DNA of 64,000 nucleotides from Verrucomicrobiales bacterium (GCA_012960505.1 DUBC01000036.1:62001-126000); one strand, 5' to 3'. Shown: positions 9,691 through 19,119, counted from the first letter of the stretch. Notes: a model not told the origin generated them from the letters alone. Numbers and translations are program-made.

Positions 9691-12288
9691 CTATTCTTCT
9701 TCACTTTCAGAGCTTTTTGTCTTAGCAGCCTTTTTCTTTGCGGTAGCTTTTTTCTTTGCCCTAGGAGGAAATTCCCAGCCCAGTTTTCCAGTGGACTTAT
9801 CGAGTAAAAGATGAGCTCTAAAGGGTCTTCCCTTTTTGGATATGAATCCTTCAATGACTTCAGTTTTACCTTCAGTGAATAGTTTAATGACTTGATCTTT
9901 TGGTAGTTCTTTTTTAAGAATTTCCTTGCTGAGGCGGGTTCCTCCCTTTTGCTTGTTGGTTGCCATGTCAGGACAAATGTAGGCCCGATCGGTTTCGTAT
10001 ACTTTTACTACCGTTCCATCGGGAAGTTCCGCTTCAGTGATGAGTTGATCATCGCTTAAGTTTTTGGCTTCTTCTTCTCTTTCTTCGTCACCCTCAAAGA
10101 TGAACTGTGGCTTCCATCCACCACGGGCCCCTTGTTCCAATGCAAGTTCGGCAGTGAACGCTTGGCCGAAACGGTTCTTGAAACTTTCAAATGGTCCTAT
10201 CCTGCCTTCTTCTAGAAGTGTCTTGGCCTGTTCAGGTGTGATTTCATGACTGGCTATATATTTATTAAGTTTAAATTTACATTCAGATTCTTTGCATTCA
10301 TAGCTGCCATCAGTTTGCTTGAGGACATTCCCTTGGCAGTCTGGGCACGTGGCCTGCAGATCTTCAAATACGCGGTTAGCGAGTTCGGCCATTTTTTCTT
10401 GTGTCCGATTCACGATGTCTTCGGTCAGTTTTTTAATTTCCGACATGAAGACCTCTCGGCTCAGATTGCCCCCTTCCATTAATTTTAATTTGTATTCCCA
10501 CTCGCCTGTCATTTCTGGGGAACTCAAGGAATCAATTCCAATGTTTTCTAATAAATCAATTAGGGCCAAGCCTTTATTGGATACCACTAAATCTCTCTTC
10601 TGTTGTTCGTGTCGGAATAAATATTTATGAGAAATTAATCCTTCTATTATCGCGGCTCTAGTCGCAGGGGTACCTAAGCCGCGTTCTTTCATTGCTTCTT
10701 TTAATTCCCCATCATCAATGCGTTTCCCGGCAGTCTCCATTGCACCGAGAAGAGTCGCTTCTGTGTATCGTGCGGGGGGCCTCGTCGCTTCTTCTTTTAA
10801 TTCGGTTTCTATTGCTTTGGCTTTGTCGCCAGTTTGAACTGCTATCAGTTCATCTTTTTCAGCTGCTACGCCTGGCTTTCTTCCATAAACTTCTAGATAT
10901 CCGGGAGTGACTAGGACTTTGCCTGTCGTTAGAAAAGAGTCTTGATCGATCCTAGTGATTCTCCTCGTCGTTTCAAATTCTGCAGAAGGAAAGAATATTG
11001 CGATGAGCCTTCGTGTGACTAGGTCGTATATTTTTTGTTCCTGTTCCTTTAGTGCAGTAATGGGAATCTTTCCGGTTGGGATTATTGCGAAGTGGTCGCT
11101 AATTTTGGCGTCGTTGAATATGCGCTTGTTTGGCTTCACCCAATCATTAGCAATGACTTTGGAAGAGCTGTCGATTATTTGCTGATCGAGTGATGGGCTC
11201 GAGATTCCGGCAGCAAATCCTTTAATGTTCGATTTAATGTTCGGTATGTAATCCTCGGGGAGGCACTTCGAGTCAGTCCTTGGATAGGTCAGTAGTTTGT
11301 GCCTTTCATAAAGTGATTGAGCGATGGCGAGTGTGTTCCGAGCGCTGAATCCAAACTTACTTGATGCGTCTCGCTGCAATGTAGTGAGATCATATAGTTG
11401 AGGCGGCGCTTGCTTTGCAGGTTTTTTATTTTCTTCGATGGTTCCTGTTTTTTCTTTGCATCGAGAGACGATTTCATCCGCTTCTTCTCGGCTCCATATT
11501 CTCTCGGGTCTTGACTGATCGTTGTCAGTATCTTTTTTGAAGTCTTCACGAAACCAGCGCCCCTTATAGGAACCGTTATCGGTTTCAAATTCGCTATGAA
11601 CTTCCCAGTAATCCTGAGGTGTGAAGCTCCTTATTTCTCTTTCTCTTTCTGATAAAATTACCAGGGTAGGGGTCTGGACCCTGCCGGCCGTTGTGACATT
11701 AAATCCTCCATGCCTCGAGTTGAATGCTGTTAAGGCTCTAGTCCCATTAAGGCCTACGAGCCAATCGCTCTCAGAGCGGCATAGGGCCGCTTCTGCAAGT
11801 GGAATCATTTCTTGGTCGTCTCTGAGTGATTCGAAAGCGGTGAGGATTGCATTGTTTGTCATTGATTGCATCCACATGCGCTTAATCACTTTGTCGGCTC
11901 CTGCCACTTGCATGACGTAGCGAAATATTAGCTCTCCTTCTCTACCTGCATCGCAAGCGTTGATAATAGTTTCTACTTCTTTCTTTTTGATTAAGCGTTT
12001 CAGTAGATTCAATCTGCTTTCACTCTTCGCGATGGGTTGCAGTTCGAATTTTTCGGGTATCACCGGGAGGTGTTTGATTCCCCATGGAAGTTTTTTGCCG
12101 TGTGGCCCTGATGGCATTTTTAATTCAACTAGATGTCCAACCGCTGAAGAAATTAAGGCGTTGTCGCTTTCGAAGTAGGTATTTCTGTCCTTACCTCTTT
12201 TCTCAAATTTGCCTAATTTTTTGGATAATACTCGAGCAAGGTCAGTAGCGACGCTTGGTTTTTCAGCAATTATGAGAGTTTTTGACAT
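9691..12288 (-). CDS. topB: DNA topoisomerase III with C-terminal repeat extension
   Basis: Type IA topoisomerase that passes single DNA strands and decatenates intermediates. It has 865 residues, longer than E. coli TopB (about 650). The TOPRIM domain is N-terminal ([26 protein letters not shown]), and the catalytic tyrosine is Tyr335 in [10 protein letters not shown]. After residue 640 comes a CPDC...CKESEC zinc-ribbon-like segment, then two topoisomerase C-terminal repeats (around [14 protein letters not shown] and [15 protein letters not shown]), ending in a lysine/alanine-rich tail with an acidic tip. This layout resembles TopB-like enzymes of Bacteroidetes and PVC bacteria. It is a single-gene unit, 23 bp upstream of the Gfo/Idh start. 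Confidence 0.92.
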   Translation of the reverse strand: MSKTLIIAEKPSVATDLARVLSKKLGKFEKRGKDRNTYFESDNALISSAVGHLVELKMPSGPHGKKLPWGIKHLPVIPEKFELQPIAKSESRLNLLKRLIKKKEVETIINACDAGREGELIFRYVMQVAGADKVIKRMWMQSMTNNAILTAFESLRDDQEMIPLAEAALCRSESDWLVGLNGTRALTAFNSRHGGFNVTTAGRVQTPTLVILSEREREIRSFTPQDYWEVHSEFETDNGSYKGRWFREDFKKDTDNDQSRPERIWSREEADEIVSRCKEKTGTIEENKKPAKQAPPQLYDLTTLQRDASSKFGFSARNTLAIAQSLYERHKLLTYPRTDSKCLPEDYIPNIKSNIKGFAAGISSPSLDQQIIDSSSKVIANDWVKPNKRIFNDAKISDHFAIIPTGKIPITALKEQEQKIYDLVTRRLIAIFFPSAEFETTRRITRIDQDSFLTTGKVLVTPGYLEVYGRKPGVAAEKDELIAVQTGDKAKAIETELKEEATRPPARYTEATLLGAMETAGKRIDDGELKEAMKERGLGTPATRAAIIEGLISHKYLFRHEQQKRDLVVSNKGLALIDLLENIGIDSLSSPEMTGEWEYKLKLMEGGNLSREVFMSEIKKLTEDIVNRTQEKMAELANRVFEDLQATCPDCQGNVLKQTDGSYECKESECKFKLNKYIASHEITPEQAKTLLEEGRIGPFESFKNRFGQAFTAELALEQGARGGWKPQFIFEGDEEREEEAKNLSDDQLITEAELPDGTVVKVYETDRAYICPDMATNKQKGGTRLSKEILKKELPKDQVIKLFTEGKTEVIEGFISKKGRPFRAHLLLDKSTGKLGWEFPPRAKKKATAKKKAAKTKSSESEEE

Positions 12289-12374
12289 GTTAAGAAGGCG
12301 AACCTAGGACAGAATTCTAGGATTTTTCAATCAGGTTTCTTCAGATATTTTTTTTTTTTTATATCGAAGGGTTG

Positions 12375-12500
12375 ATGAGAGGGGATGAACTAGTGGGGTT
12401 TTATGATGCTGAAAACCCTAAAAACAAGACACTTCTATATCATTTGCCGACCGATATAATCAATGATTCTGATGAGAAGCTCATCGTTGATTTTTTTTGA
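12375..12500 (+). CDS. possible 41-residue small protein, uncertain
   Basis: A short frame starts at ATG 12375 and ends with TGA at 12500, encoding an acidic 41-residue peptide (begins MRGDELVGFYDAEN, ends KLIVDFF). A purine stretch GAAGGG sits just upstream but only about three bases from the ATG, closer than a normal ribosome binding site. It runs opposite to both neighbours and overlaps a terminator-like hairpin. No family recognised. It may be chance; a non-coding transcript ending at the same hairpin is an equal possibility. Confidence 0.2.
   Translation: MRGDELVGFYDAENPKNKTLLYHLPTDIINDSDEKLIVDFF
12459..12498 (+). terminator. possible rho-independent terminator on the + strand
   Basis: Stem GATGAG/CTCATC with a three-base AAG loop (12471-12485), extended by outer pairing ATCAA (12459-12463) with TTGAT (12487-12491) across an asymmetric internal loop, then eight T (12491-12498). 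No annotated + strand gene lies upstream, so it would end either a small transcript in this gap or antisense transcription. Confidence 0.35.
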
Positions 12501-12553
12501 AGGGGGAGGCTTTATCTGAGAATAAAAGATCTAAATATTTAGAATTTCGCGTT

Positions 12554-13639
12554 TTAACGGATAGTTGCGATTGATTCTGAGATCATTGCCTCGGTCACTT
12601 TATCAGTGAGCTCGGGCCTTCCTAATTCATGAAGAGCAACGAAACGAATTTGACCATTTTCGAATTTTTTGTCAGCTCTCATAATGTTTAAGATCGAATC
12701 TGTAGATATTTTTTTATCTAGATTTACCGGCAAATTAAATTTTATAAGGGCGTTTTTTATGCGATCACTTTGCTCTGAGGGAAAATCAAACATTTCAGAT
12801 GAAATGAAATTTGCACATATTAGTCCTAGGCTAATTGCCTCACCGTGCAGGAATTCTCCATAACCTCCTGCTGTCTCTATGGCATGACCGATGGTGTGTC
12901 CGTAGTTAAGATGGGCTCTTGTTCCGAGGAGTTCCTTTTCATCCTCTTCCACAACCCTTGCTTTTATCTCTGCGTTTTTTGCTATTAATGAATCCAGATT
13001 TGATGAGCCCCTTACATTCATTATTTCCTCAAGCATGTCACCGTCGCGGATTGCAGCGTGTTTAATTGCTTCAGCAAAGCCTTCATTAAATTCTCGTTCT
13101 GGCAATGTTTGCAAAGTCGTAGTGTCTGCTATTACGAGTTTTGGTTGATGGAATGCTCCGATTAAATTTTTCCCCTCAGGCGCATTGACTCCTGTTTTTC
13201 CTCCTATCGAACTGTCGACTTGAGAGACAATGGTTGTGGGTATTTGAATTAATGGAATTCCACGATAAAAAACTGATGCTGCTAATCCAGCAAGATCACC
13301 GATAACGCCTCCACCAAGAGCGATTACAAAGCTGTGCCTGTCATGTCCGGCTGCTATCATTTCACGGCATATTTCTTCAACGTGTGATAGTGATTTGCTG
13401 GATTCGCCCGCGGGAACGGTAACTAAATCACTTTTTATTCCGGCGCTATGCAGTGATTGCTGGACCTGCTTTGCATAGAGTGGCGCGACATTGGAATCGG
13501 ATATTATGACGCAATGTTGAAGGCTGAGGTGCTCTGCAATCTTTGTTCCGCAATTATCGAGAATGTTCTGGCCAATAATTATTTCATAATTGTCTGGGGG
13601 GCTCAGGTTGACCCGTATTGATATTGGGGAGTTATTCAT
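12554..13639 (-). CDS. aroB: 3-dehydroquinate synthase
   Basis: Second enzyme of the shikimate pathway: converts DAHP to 3-dehydroquinate using NAD+ and a divalent metal. It has 361 residues, normal size. Motifs include PAGESSKSL near 80, ALGGGVIGDLAGLAASV near 107 (NAD binding), IPTTIVSQVDSSIGGKTGVN near 135, and the metal-binding LNYGHTIGHAIE near 247 plus HGEAISLG near 265. The gene overlaps the 3' end of miaA by 8 nt, suggesting translational coupling. The enzyme is cytoplasmic. No oddities seen. Confidence 0.96.
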   Translation of the reverse strand: MNNSPISIRVNLSPPDNYEIIIGQNILDNCGTKIAEHLSLQHCVIISDSNVAPLYAKQVQQSLHSAGIKSDLVTVPAGESSKSLSHVEEICREMIAAGHDRHSFVIALGGGVIGDLAGLAASVFYRGIPLIQIPTTIVSQVDSSIGGKTGVNAPEGKNLIGAFHQPKLVIADTTTLQTLPEREFNEGFAEAIKHAAIRDGDMLEEIMNVRGSSNLDSLIAKNAEIKARVVEEDEKELLGTRAHLNYGHTIGHAIETAGGYGEFLHGEAISLGLICANFISSEMFDFPSEQSDRIKNALIKFNLPVNLDKKISTDSILNIMRADKKFENGQIRFVALHELGRPELTDKVTEAMISESIATIR

Positions 13640-14537
13640 TGTGGGGTGGAATTATCAGGCCAGCGATCTTTTCAATTGCTGAATTTGGATCGTCTTTCTT
13701 TTCAAGGCAAACGTTTTGAAATCCCTTTTCTCGTTTAAACCATGTGATTTGTCGCTTTGCATAGTTTCTAGAGGATTGTTGTATGGAATCGATGCACTCT
13801 TCTAGAGATGTCTTTCCTTCTAAGTGAAGTCGAGTCTCCTGAATGCCGATTGCCTTTTTGGCTGTGTCGGAAATGTTTTCTGGCAATGAACGGTTTTCAT
13901 CAATTAGACCATCCTTTACCATTTGTTCGACTCTTAGATTTATCCGGTCATAAAGCTCTTGTTTTGGGCGGTGCAGTGAAATGCCATTAAATTTTGGATG
14001 ATGCTTTTCCCATTCATTTTTAATTTCAGACATTGGTCTATCTGCAAGGATGCTGATTTCTAATGCACGGGTAACGTATCTTCTGTTTTTTAAATTGATC
14101 TGAGAGGCTCCTACGGGATCACATTTTTCCAATCTACTTATTAATTCTTTATGGCTTATTTTATTTAGCTCCCCCCTTAGTTCGTGATTGGCTGGTGGGA
14201 GGTTGGATAGTCCATGGGTGAGGCTTTTAATATAGAGGCCACTTCCGCCCACAATAATTGGGGTTTTACCTCTATCAGAAATATCTTCAATCTGACCATG
14301 TGCCATTTCTGAATAGCGAGCAGCATTACAGTCCTCTTGCAGTTCTAGAGCCCCATACAGATGATGTTTAATCTGACCTAGTGCTACTGATCCGGGGGAA
14401 GCTGTAACAATTTCAATTCCTTTATATATTTGAAAAGCATCTGCATTTACTATTTCGCCGCCAATGTTTTTGGCAATCGAAAGAGCTATGGAACTTTTTC
14501 CAGTTCCGGTTGCGCCAACCAAGTATAGCGGCAGCAT
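13632..14537 (-). CDS. miaA: tRNA dimethylallyltransferase
   Basis: Transfers a dimethylallyl group to A37 of tRNAs that read codons starting with U. It has 301 residues. It shows the P-loop GATGTGKSSIA near residue 8, then NADAFQIYKGIEI in place of the usual DSxQVY, then GGSGLYIKSL near 98, and the C-terminal YAKRQITWFKRE that binds the tRNA. The DSxQVY serine is Ala here (DAFQIY), a modest departure. Upstream partner of aroB with an 8-nt overlap; the RRM gene lies 29 bp further upstream and is probably in the same unit. Confidence 0.95.
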   Translation of the reverse strand: MLPLYLVGATGTGKSSIALSIAKNIGGEIVNADAFQIYKGIEIVTASPGSVALGQIKHHLYGALELQEDCNAARYSEMAHGQIEDISDRGKTPIIVGGSGLYIKSLTHGLSNLPPANHELRGELNKISHKELISRLEKCDPVGASQINLKNRRYVTRALEISILADRPMSEIKNEWEKHHPKFNGISLHRPKQELYDRINLRVEQMVKDGLIDENRSLPENISDTAKKAIGIQETRLHLEGKTSLEECIDSIQQSSRNYAKRQITWFKREKGFQNVCLEKKDDPNSAIEKIAGLIIPPHNE

Positions 14538-14566
14538 GGAATTTAATGCTTATCTTGAAAGAGCTT

Positions 14567-15106
14567 TTAATCTTCGGTTCTACCTCTGCTCTTGGCTCCG
14601 TTTACTATGATTTTTCTTCCCATGTACTCATGATCGTGTAGGTCCTTTGCTGCTTTTATTGCGGCATCAATATTGTTCATTTCAACAAATGCGTAACCCT
14701 TTGATCGAGCATTGCGACTGTGCCTGACAATTTCAGCGCTTCTGACGTCGCCAAATTTTTCAAATAGCTCAATAAGATTTTCGTCGCTTGTCTGGTATGA
14801 AATATTACCAACGTATAATCTTTCTGAAGTGACTGGTATCTTCTCTGGAGGGAGTGACTTTCGAGGTTGTTTCTCACTTGTTGTGACTCTCTTTTTTGAG
14901 TTGTTTCTATTTTGAGGTCTTTGCTTCTTATTGTTAGTAGGCTTTTTCTCTCCTAAACCGATCAGATTTAAAAGTCTTTGGATTAGAGATTTTTTCTTAG
15001 GCCTCCTGGGGACTTTTTGTTTTATGTACCTCCGGTTCTTACGAGGATTTGATCCTGAGTTACGGTTGCGGTTGTTGCGGTGGCCAGATTGTCTTGATTC
15101 TGCCAT
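14567..15106 (-). CDS. RRM-type RNA-binding protein with basic N-terminal tail
   Basis: A single RNA-recognition motif (residues about 91-172) is preceded by a long Arg/Asn/Lys-rich disordered tail (1-88). RNP2 is LYVGNIS and RNP1 is SKGYAFVEM, both with the aromatic residues that stack on RNA. Bacterial RRM proteins of this glycine- or arginine-tailed type occur in cyanobacteria and many PVC bacteria and are thought to act in cold response or mRNA handling. It is the most 5' gene of the RRM-miaA-aroB group. The start at 15106 is the ATG followed by an Arg-rich tract. RNA targets are unknown. Confidence 0.85.
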   Translation of the reverse strand: MAESRQSGHRNNRNRNSGSNPRKNRRYIKQKVPRRPKKKSLIQRLLNLIGLGEKKPTNNKKQRPQNRNNSKKRVTTSEKQPRKSLPPEKIPVTSERLYVGNISYQTSDENLIELFEKFGDVRSAEIVRHSRNARSKGYAFVEMNNIDAAIKAAKDLHDHEYMGRKIIVNGAKSRGRTED

Positions 15107-15603
15107 GATATTTTATTGTGGTTTGAGTGTTGTTTTTCGTTTGGCAGGAGGTATGGAATGTTGCTGATTGAAGCAATTATTTTTGCTGTCTTTTCGAGAT
15201 CGCAGCCGATTTCCCTTAACACTTTCGTTAGTTTCTGCCGTTTATTATTATTATTATTATAAAAGCTGTTATGATTCGTAACGTTCTTCACGTGGATGCT
15301 TGTCAGCTTGCCTCTTAGAGAAAATGCTGAAGGTATGTGTAATATTACAATGGAGTTCATTGTGAGGATCCTAGTGATTTAGCTTTCTGCAACTGAACAT
15401 AGTCAGAGAGTGCATGGCGGCAAGGTCTTTTAAAATATCTAAAGAGCTCAAGTCATTGACGAAGCAATTTTAAACCCTTTAATTCACATTTGTGCAGTGA
15501 CTTATTGGGTAATTCCCTTTTTTTGCTATTTTCGTGTGGATATTGCTTGGAACCAATTGTTGCACTGAGGCTTACGATAGTTAAGTTTACTAAAATTTTA
15601 AAA
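15107..15603. other. 497-bp intergenic region, divergent promoters likely
   Basis: This gap separates the minus-strand RRM gene from the + strand carboxypeptidase, so both promoters should lie here. It contains a TTA microsatellite at 15242-15260 and is otherwise AT-rich. A minus-strand frame (15022-15360) crosses the microsatellite and runs into the RRM gene in another frame; its Asn run is an artefact of the repeat and I do not call it. A TTG at 15490 would extend the carboxypeptidase frame upstream, but ATG 15604 is preferred. No RNA gene seen. Confidence 0.5.
15242..15260. repeat. TTA trinucleotide microsatellite
   Basis: Six consecutive TTA units plus one base in the intergenic region upstream of the RRM gene. 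On the minus strand it reads as TAA units. Such tracts can vary in length by slippage and change promoter spacing, but no effect can be shown from sequence. Confidence 0.8.
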
Positions 15604-16590
15604 ATGCGAACTCTTTTCAGGTTTTATCATGTTTTACCGCTAGTAGTTCTATATGTTTTTATAGGATCTGATTTAGTTGATAGAGCTATAGGGAATCAGA
15701 AATTTGATGTGGATTCATATATTGTTGTTGATTTGCACTCGAAGAAAATTCTGTCGGCTCGTGAGATAAACAAAAAACGCCAAGTGGCTAGTTTAACTAA
15801 GATTGCAACAGCGGTTGTAGTTTTGGACTGGGCTAAGGCCTCAGGTGCTGACCTTGGTCAGAACATAATCATCCCTCAGAGTGCGTTGTCTATTGGAGGC
15901 CCTAATCAATTAAAGCTTAGGCCAGGCGATCAGGTCAGTATTCGCGATGCTCTTTATTGTTCAGTATTAGGTTCGAATAATTGGACAGCTGAAGCTTTGG
16001 CGTATCATGTTGGAAAAGATTTACTTGTGCGTGGCGGTAAAAACGGAGACCCCGTTAAGGAATTTGTAAAACACATGAATGCATTAGCCATTGAAAATGG
16101 TTCTAAATACACAAAGTTCATCAATCCGCATGGGATGGACCATCAGAGGAAGACTCCTTATTCAACCGCGAGCGATGTTGCGCGTTTGACGATTTACGCA
16201 ATGGGAAAGGCGGCTTTTTCTTTTATTTGTTCACAGGCAGAGAGAAAAGTGTCAATTGTGTCTATCGGAGGTAGGAAAGAGTTCATTGTTAAGAATACAA
16301 ACAAGGTATTAAACGTTGATGGGATTGATGGAGTGAAGACTGGATTGACATCCAGAGCCGGTCCTTGTCTCGTTGTTACTGCGGCGAAGCAACCAATTGT
16401 TAGTGAGCTTGCTGATGGGAATAAACAAGTCACGCCACGTCGTCTCGTTGTTGTTGTTCTCGGTGCTTCGGATCGTTTTGGGGCAGCGCGTTCTCTTCTT
16501 TTAAGGGGTTGGCAAAAATTTGAAACATGGAATCGGAGCGGAAGACAGATCCGTGATCGGGCTGAACTTTTATCAATGTCGAAAGAATAA
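15604..16590 (+). CDS. D-alanyl-D-alanine carboxypeptidase (peptidase S11)
   Basis: Low-molecular-mass penicillin-binding protein that trims the terminal D-Ala of peptidoglycan stem peptides in the periplasm. From the ATG at 15604 it has 328 residues, with a signal/anchor helix at about 9-21. All three S11 motifs are present: Ser63-Leu-Thr-Lys66, Ser124-Asn-Asn126 and Lys245-Thr-Gly247. The upstream TTG (15490) would add 38 residues ahead of the signal sequence, which is unlikely. The usual DacA C-terminal amphipathic anchor is not evident, so it is closer to short DacD/DacF-like enzymes. It shows that the organism makes peptidoglycan. It is followed by the Lrp-type regulator after 59 bp. Confidence 0.92.
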   Translation: MRTLFRFYHVLPLVVLYVFIGSDLVDRAIGNQKFDVDSYIVVDLHSKKILSAREINKKRQVASLTKIATAVVVLDWAKASGADLGQNIIIPQSALSIGGPNQLKLRPGDQVSIRDALYCSVLGSNNWTAEALAYHVGKDLLVRGGKNGDPVKEFVKHMNALAIENGSKYTKFINPHGMDHQRKTPYSTASDVARLTIYAMGKAAFSFICSQAERKVSIVSIGGRKEFIVKNTNKVLNVDGIDGVKTGLTSRAGPCLVVTAAKQPIVSELADGNKQVTPRRLVVVVLGASDRFGAARSLLLRGWQKFETWNRSGRQIRDRAELLSMSKE

Positions 16591-16649
16591 CGTGCGCTTA
16601 TGCGTATTTGCTGCTCAATTCAAACACTAAACATCAATCCACAAAGCTC

Positions 16650-17132
16650 ATGGACCAACTGATCCAACTGTTACAGGAAAACGCACGACATAGCATTGCT
16701 GATTTGTCTGATCTGATGAATTTATCAGAGGAAGAGGTCGAATCAAAGATTGTGGAATTGGAGGGGTCAGGTGTCATATTGGGCTATGCGGCAGTAGTTG
16801 ATTCCGATAAGGTTAATGATAGTGGTGGGGTTTCTGCTTTCATTGAGGTGAAGCTTACGCCAGAGAGGGGTGGGGGATTTGATAGGCTTGCTGCTAGGAT
16901 TGCAAAGTTTGATGAGGTCGAAAGCTGCATGCTGATGAGTGGTGGCTATGACCTTTCAGTGGTCATAAGTGGCAGTTCTTTACATGAAGTAGCAAGTTTT
17001 GTTGCTGAAAAATTGAGCACGCTTGAAGGTGTGATTTCAACCGCTACGCATTTCCAGCTTAAAACCTATAAATCAAATGGCTTCTTGGCCAGAGTTGAGA
17101 ATTCGGGGCAAAGATTACCAGTGAGCCCTTAA
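16650..17132 (+). CDS. Lrp/AsnC family transcriptional regulator
   Basis: Small DNA-binding regulator with an N-terminal winged helix-turn-helix and a C-terminal RAM domain that binds an amino acid. From ATG 16650 it has 160 residues: HTH at about 2-50 (NARHSIADLSDLMNLSEEEV), RAM at about 65-140 (VSAFIEVKL...GGYDLSVVISG). An in-frame TTG at 16608 is a less likely start. It lies 33 bp before an aminotransferase, a pairing seen in many bacteria, where the regulator probably senses the substrate or product of that enzyme. The ligand is not predictable. Confidence 0.88.
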   Translation: MDQLIQLLQENARHSIADLSDLMNLSEEEVESKIVELEGSGVILGYAAVVDSDKVNDSGGVSAFIEVKLTPERGGGFDRLAARIAKFDEVESCMLMSGGYDLSVVISGSSLHEVASFVAEKLSTLEGVISTATHFQLKTYKSNGFLARVENSGQRLPVSP

Positions 17133-17165
17133 TTGTTTTTAACCGCATTTATACGGGGTAGATTA

Positions 17166-18341
17166 ATGTCGCTAAGTAACAAGATTTCTAAACAAGTAAA
17201 GAACATTCCCAGATCAGGGATTCGTGATTTCTTTGAGCTTGTGCTTGGTAGAGATGATGTAATATCGCTTGGAGTTGGAGAGCCAGATTATTCAACCCCT
17301 TGGCACATTAGGGAGGCTGCTATCTATTCACTTGAAAAAGGTGAAACGAGTTATACTTCGAACTTAGGATTAGAAAAATTAAGGGAATCCATTAGTCGTT
17401 ATGTTTCTCATTGTTTTGAAGTCGACTACGATTCGAGTTCTGAAATTTTGGTTACGGTGGGAGTTTCTGAAGCGCTTGATTTGGCATGCAGGGCTTTGCT
17501 TAATCCAGGAGACGAAGTGATATATCACGAGCCTTGTTACGTTTCATATGATCCTAGTATTCGTCTGGCTTACGGAGTTCCAGTTCCTGTCTCTGCAACT
17601 GTTGAGGATGGGTTTTCAGTGAAGGCAGAAGAGATTGAAAAGTTAGTAACTTCTAATACGAAAATATTAATATTAAATTTTCCAACTAATCCGACCGGAG
17701 CAGTTATGGGAAAAGAGGAGCTTCAGAAGATTGCAGATATCTGCATTGCGAATGATCTGATAGTCATCACTGATGAGATATATAGTGAGTTGGTTTATGA
17801 TGACGAATACAATCACGTTTCTATCGCCTCTCTGTGCGGAATGAAGGGACGCACAATTCTTTTACATGGTTTTTCGAAGGCCTATGCAATGACCGGTTTT
17901 CGTCTCGGTTATTCTTGTGCTCCCCCTGAGATTACTGAGGCGATGATGAAGATTCATCAATATTCCATGTTATGCGCACCGATAACAAGTCAAATGGCTG
18001 CTATTGAAGCTTTAGAGAATGGATCAAAGGCAGTAGAGAAAATGCGGCAAGATTACAAAAAACGTAGAGATCTGATAGTGAGAGAATTCAATGAAATGGG
18101 ACTGCCATGTAATTTACCAGGTGGAGCTTTCTATGCATTTCCTGATATCAGAGGGACAGGTCTTACGAGTAAAGAGTTTGCATCTGCATTGCTAGAGAAG
18201 CAGAACGTTGCGGCTGTGCCAGGTGATGCTTTTGGGGCGAATGGTGAAGGTTTTTTGAGGTGTTGCTATGCCGCTGATGTAAAATTAATTAAATCCGCTT
18301 TAGATGGATTTCGAAAGTTTCTTGTAGATATTAAGGGATGA
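17166..18341 (+). CDS. PLP-dependent aminotransferase, class I/II
   Basis: Fold-type I aminotransferase, 391 residues from the ATG at 17166, which has a GGGG-containing purine stretch upstream; an in-frame TTG at 17133 is less likely. The PLP lysine is Lys238 in HGFSKAYAMTGFRLGY. NFPTNPTGAVM and DEIYSELVYD give the Asn and Asp/Tyr cofactor contacts. The C-terminal Arg segment GEGFLRCCYA binds the substrate carboxylate. It resembles aromatic/aspartate aminotransferases of the PatA/AspC-like group that sit beside Lrp regulators. The stop overlaps the next gene start by 4 nt (ATGA). Confidence 0.9.
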   Translation: MSLSNKISKQVKNIPRSGIRDFFELVLGRDDVISLGVGEPDYSTPWHIREAAIYSLEKGETSYTSNLGLEKLRESISRYVSHCFEVDYDSSSEILVTVGVSEALDLACRALLNPGDEVIYHEPCYVSYDPSIRLAYGVPVPVSATVEDGFSVKAEEIEKLVTSNTKILILNFPTNPTGAVMGKEELQKIADICIANDLIVITDEIYSELVYDDEYNHVSIASLCGMKGRTILLHGFSKAYAMTGFRLGYSCAPPEITEAMMKIHQYSMLCAPITSQMAAIEALENGSKAVEKMRQDYKKRRDLIVREFNEMGLPCNLPGGAFYAFPDIRGTGLTSKEFASALLEKQNVAAVPGDAFGANGEGFLRCCYAADVKLIKSALDGFRKFLVDIKG

Positions 18342-19117
18342 ACGTTCTGGGTCAGGACCAGTTAAGCGAAGAGGATGGAGCAAAAAAAACGTTGGCTCAT
18401 GTTTTGCCGATAGTGACCTTTTTGGGCCTGATGGCCGTGGTTCCTTTGTTGGAAATAGTAGGATTTGTTGTTGAGAATGATGAGATGTTTCCCTGGTACC
18501 GCCATGCACCAGAGCAGTGGCTCTATCCGATGCAGGTGGTTGTTTGCTTGTGTCTTATAAAGAAGTACTGGAAAAGGTATAACTTTGCTCCTTTTCGCGG
18601 AATGATTTTCGCGACTCTGATGGGGATTATCGGGATACTGGCGTGGATATTGCCAGGGTATTTGTTTGCTGAACTGGATATGGATGAAGGTTGGTGGAAT
18701 TTTTTTGGGTTCACTGCTCGAGAAGGAGGATTTGACCCAGCTCAATTAGGTGGAGCTGATACTTTTATGTATTGGCTGTTAGTTGTACTTCGTTTTTTGC
18801 GGATGGTCGTAGTAGTTGCTATTATAGAAGAGGTTTTCTGGAGAGGTTTTCTTATGCGATACTTCCTTGATAAGGATGGGAATTACTGGCAACAGCCATT
18901 TGGAAAGTTTTCATTCAAAACTTATGCTCTGATTACTTTTCTTTTTATGATTGTTCATTCTCCCGCTGATTATTTTGGTGCTTTTATTTATGGTAGCATT
19001 GCGTATTGGGTTGCTGTGCGCACCAAAAGTTTGGCAGCATGTATTTTAATGCATTCGGTGGCGAATTTTCTGCTCGGTTGCTACGTTATGTCTACTGGAG
19101 AATATGGATACTGGTAA
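18338..19117 (+). CDS. CPBP intramembrane metalloprotease, PEP-CTERM-associated type
   Basis: Polytopic membrane protein of the CPBP/Abi (Rce1-like) family, 259 residues with about six to eight hydrophobic helices. The catalytic signature is intact: EEVFWRGFLMRYF (Glu-Glu and Arg, about residue 166), FMIVHSPADYF (His, near 206), then HSVANFLLG (His/Asn, near 247). The ending with YWVAVRTKSLAACILMHSV strongly recalls the CAAX-protease-related proteins found with exosortase/PEP-CTERM systems; that link is from memory. No exosortase or PEP-CTERM tail was seen in this window. Its start overlaps the aminotransferase stop by 4 nt and nadE follows after 2 bp. Confidence 0.85.
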   Translation: MNVLGQDQLSEEDGAKKTLAHVLPIVTFLGLMAVVPLLEIVGFVVENDEMFPWYRHAPEQWLYPMQVVVCLCLIKKYWKRYNFAPFRGMIFATLMGIIGILAWILPGYLFAELDMDEGWWNFFGFTAREGGFDPAQLGGADTFMYWLLVVLRFLRMVVVVAIIEEVFWRGFLMRYFLDKDGNYWQQPFGKFSFKTYALITFLFMIVHSPADYFGAFIYGSIAYWVAVRTKSLAACILMHSVANFLLGCYVMSTGEYGYW

Positions 19118-19119
19118 CG

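Larger units (their letters stand above)
12289..12553. other. intergenic region between topB and aroB
   Basis: A 265-bp stretch between two minus-strand genes. It contains a run of 13 T (12348-12360), a 41-codon + strand reading frame (12375-12500) and a hairpin followed by eight T on the + strand (12459-12498). The topB promoter must lie at its left side, read on the minus strand. I see no clear minus-strand terminator for aroB. Confidence 0.5.

Noticed and set aside
15022..15360. 112-residue minus-strand frame overlapping the RRM gene
   Set aside because: It overlaps the RRM coding region in another frame, and its Asn run comes from the TTA microsatellite; no family resemblance.
15490..15603. 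Upstream TTG start for the carboxypeptidase
   Set aside because: It would place 38 residues before the signal helix; ATG 15604 gives a normal exported protein.
19006..19119. Upstream extension of nadE
   Set aside because: It overlaps the CPBP gene and adds residues before the nitrilase start MKIGIAQLN; the ATG at 19120 directly after the CPBP stop is better.
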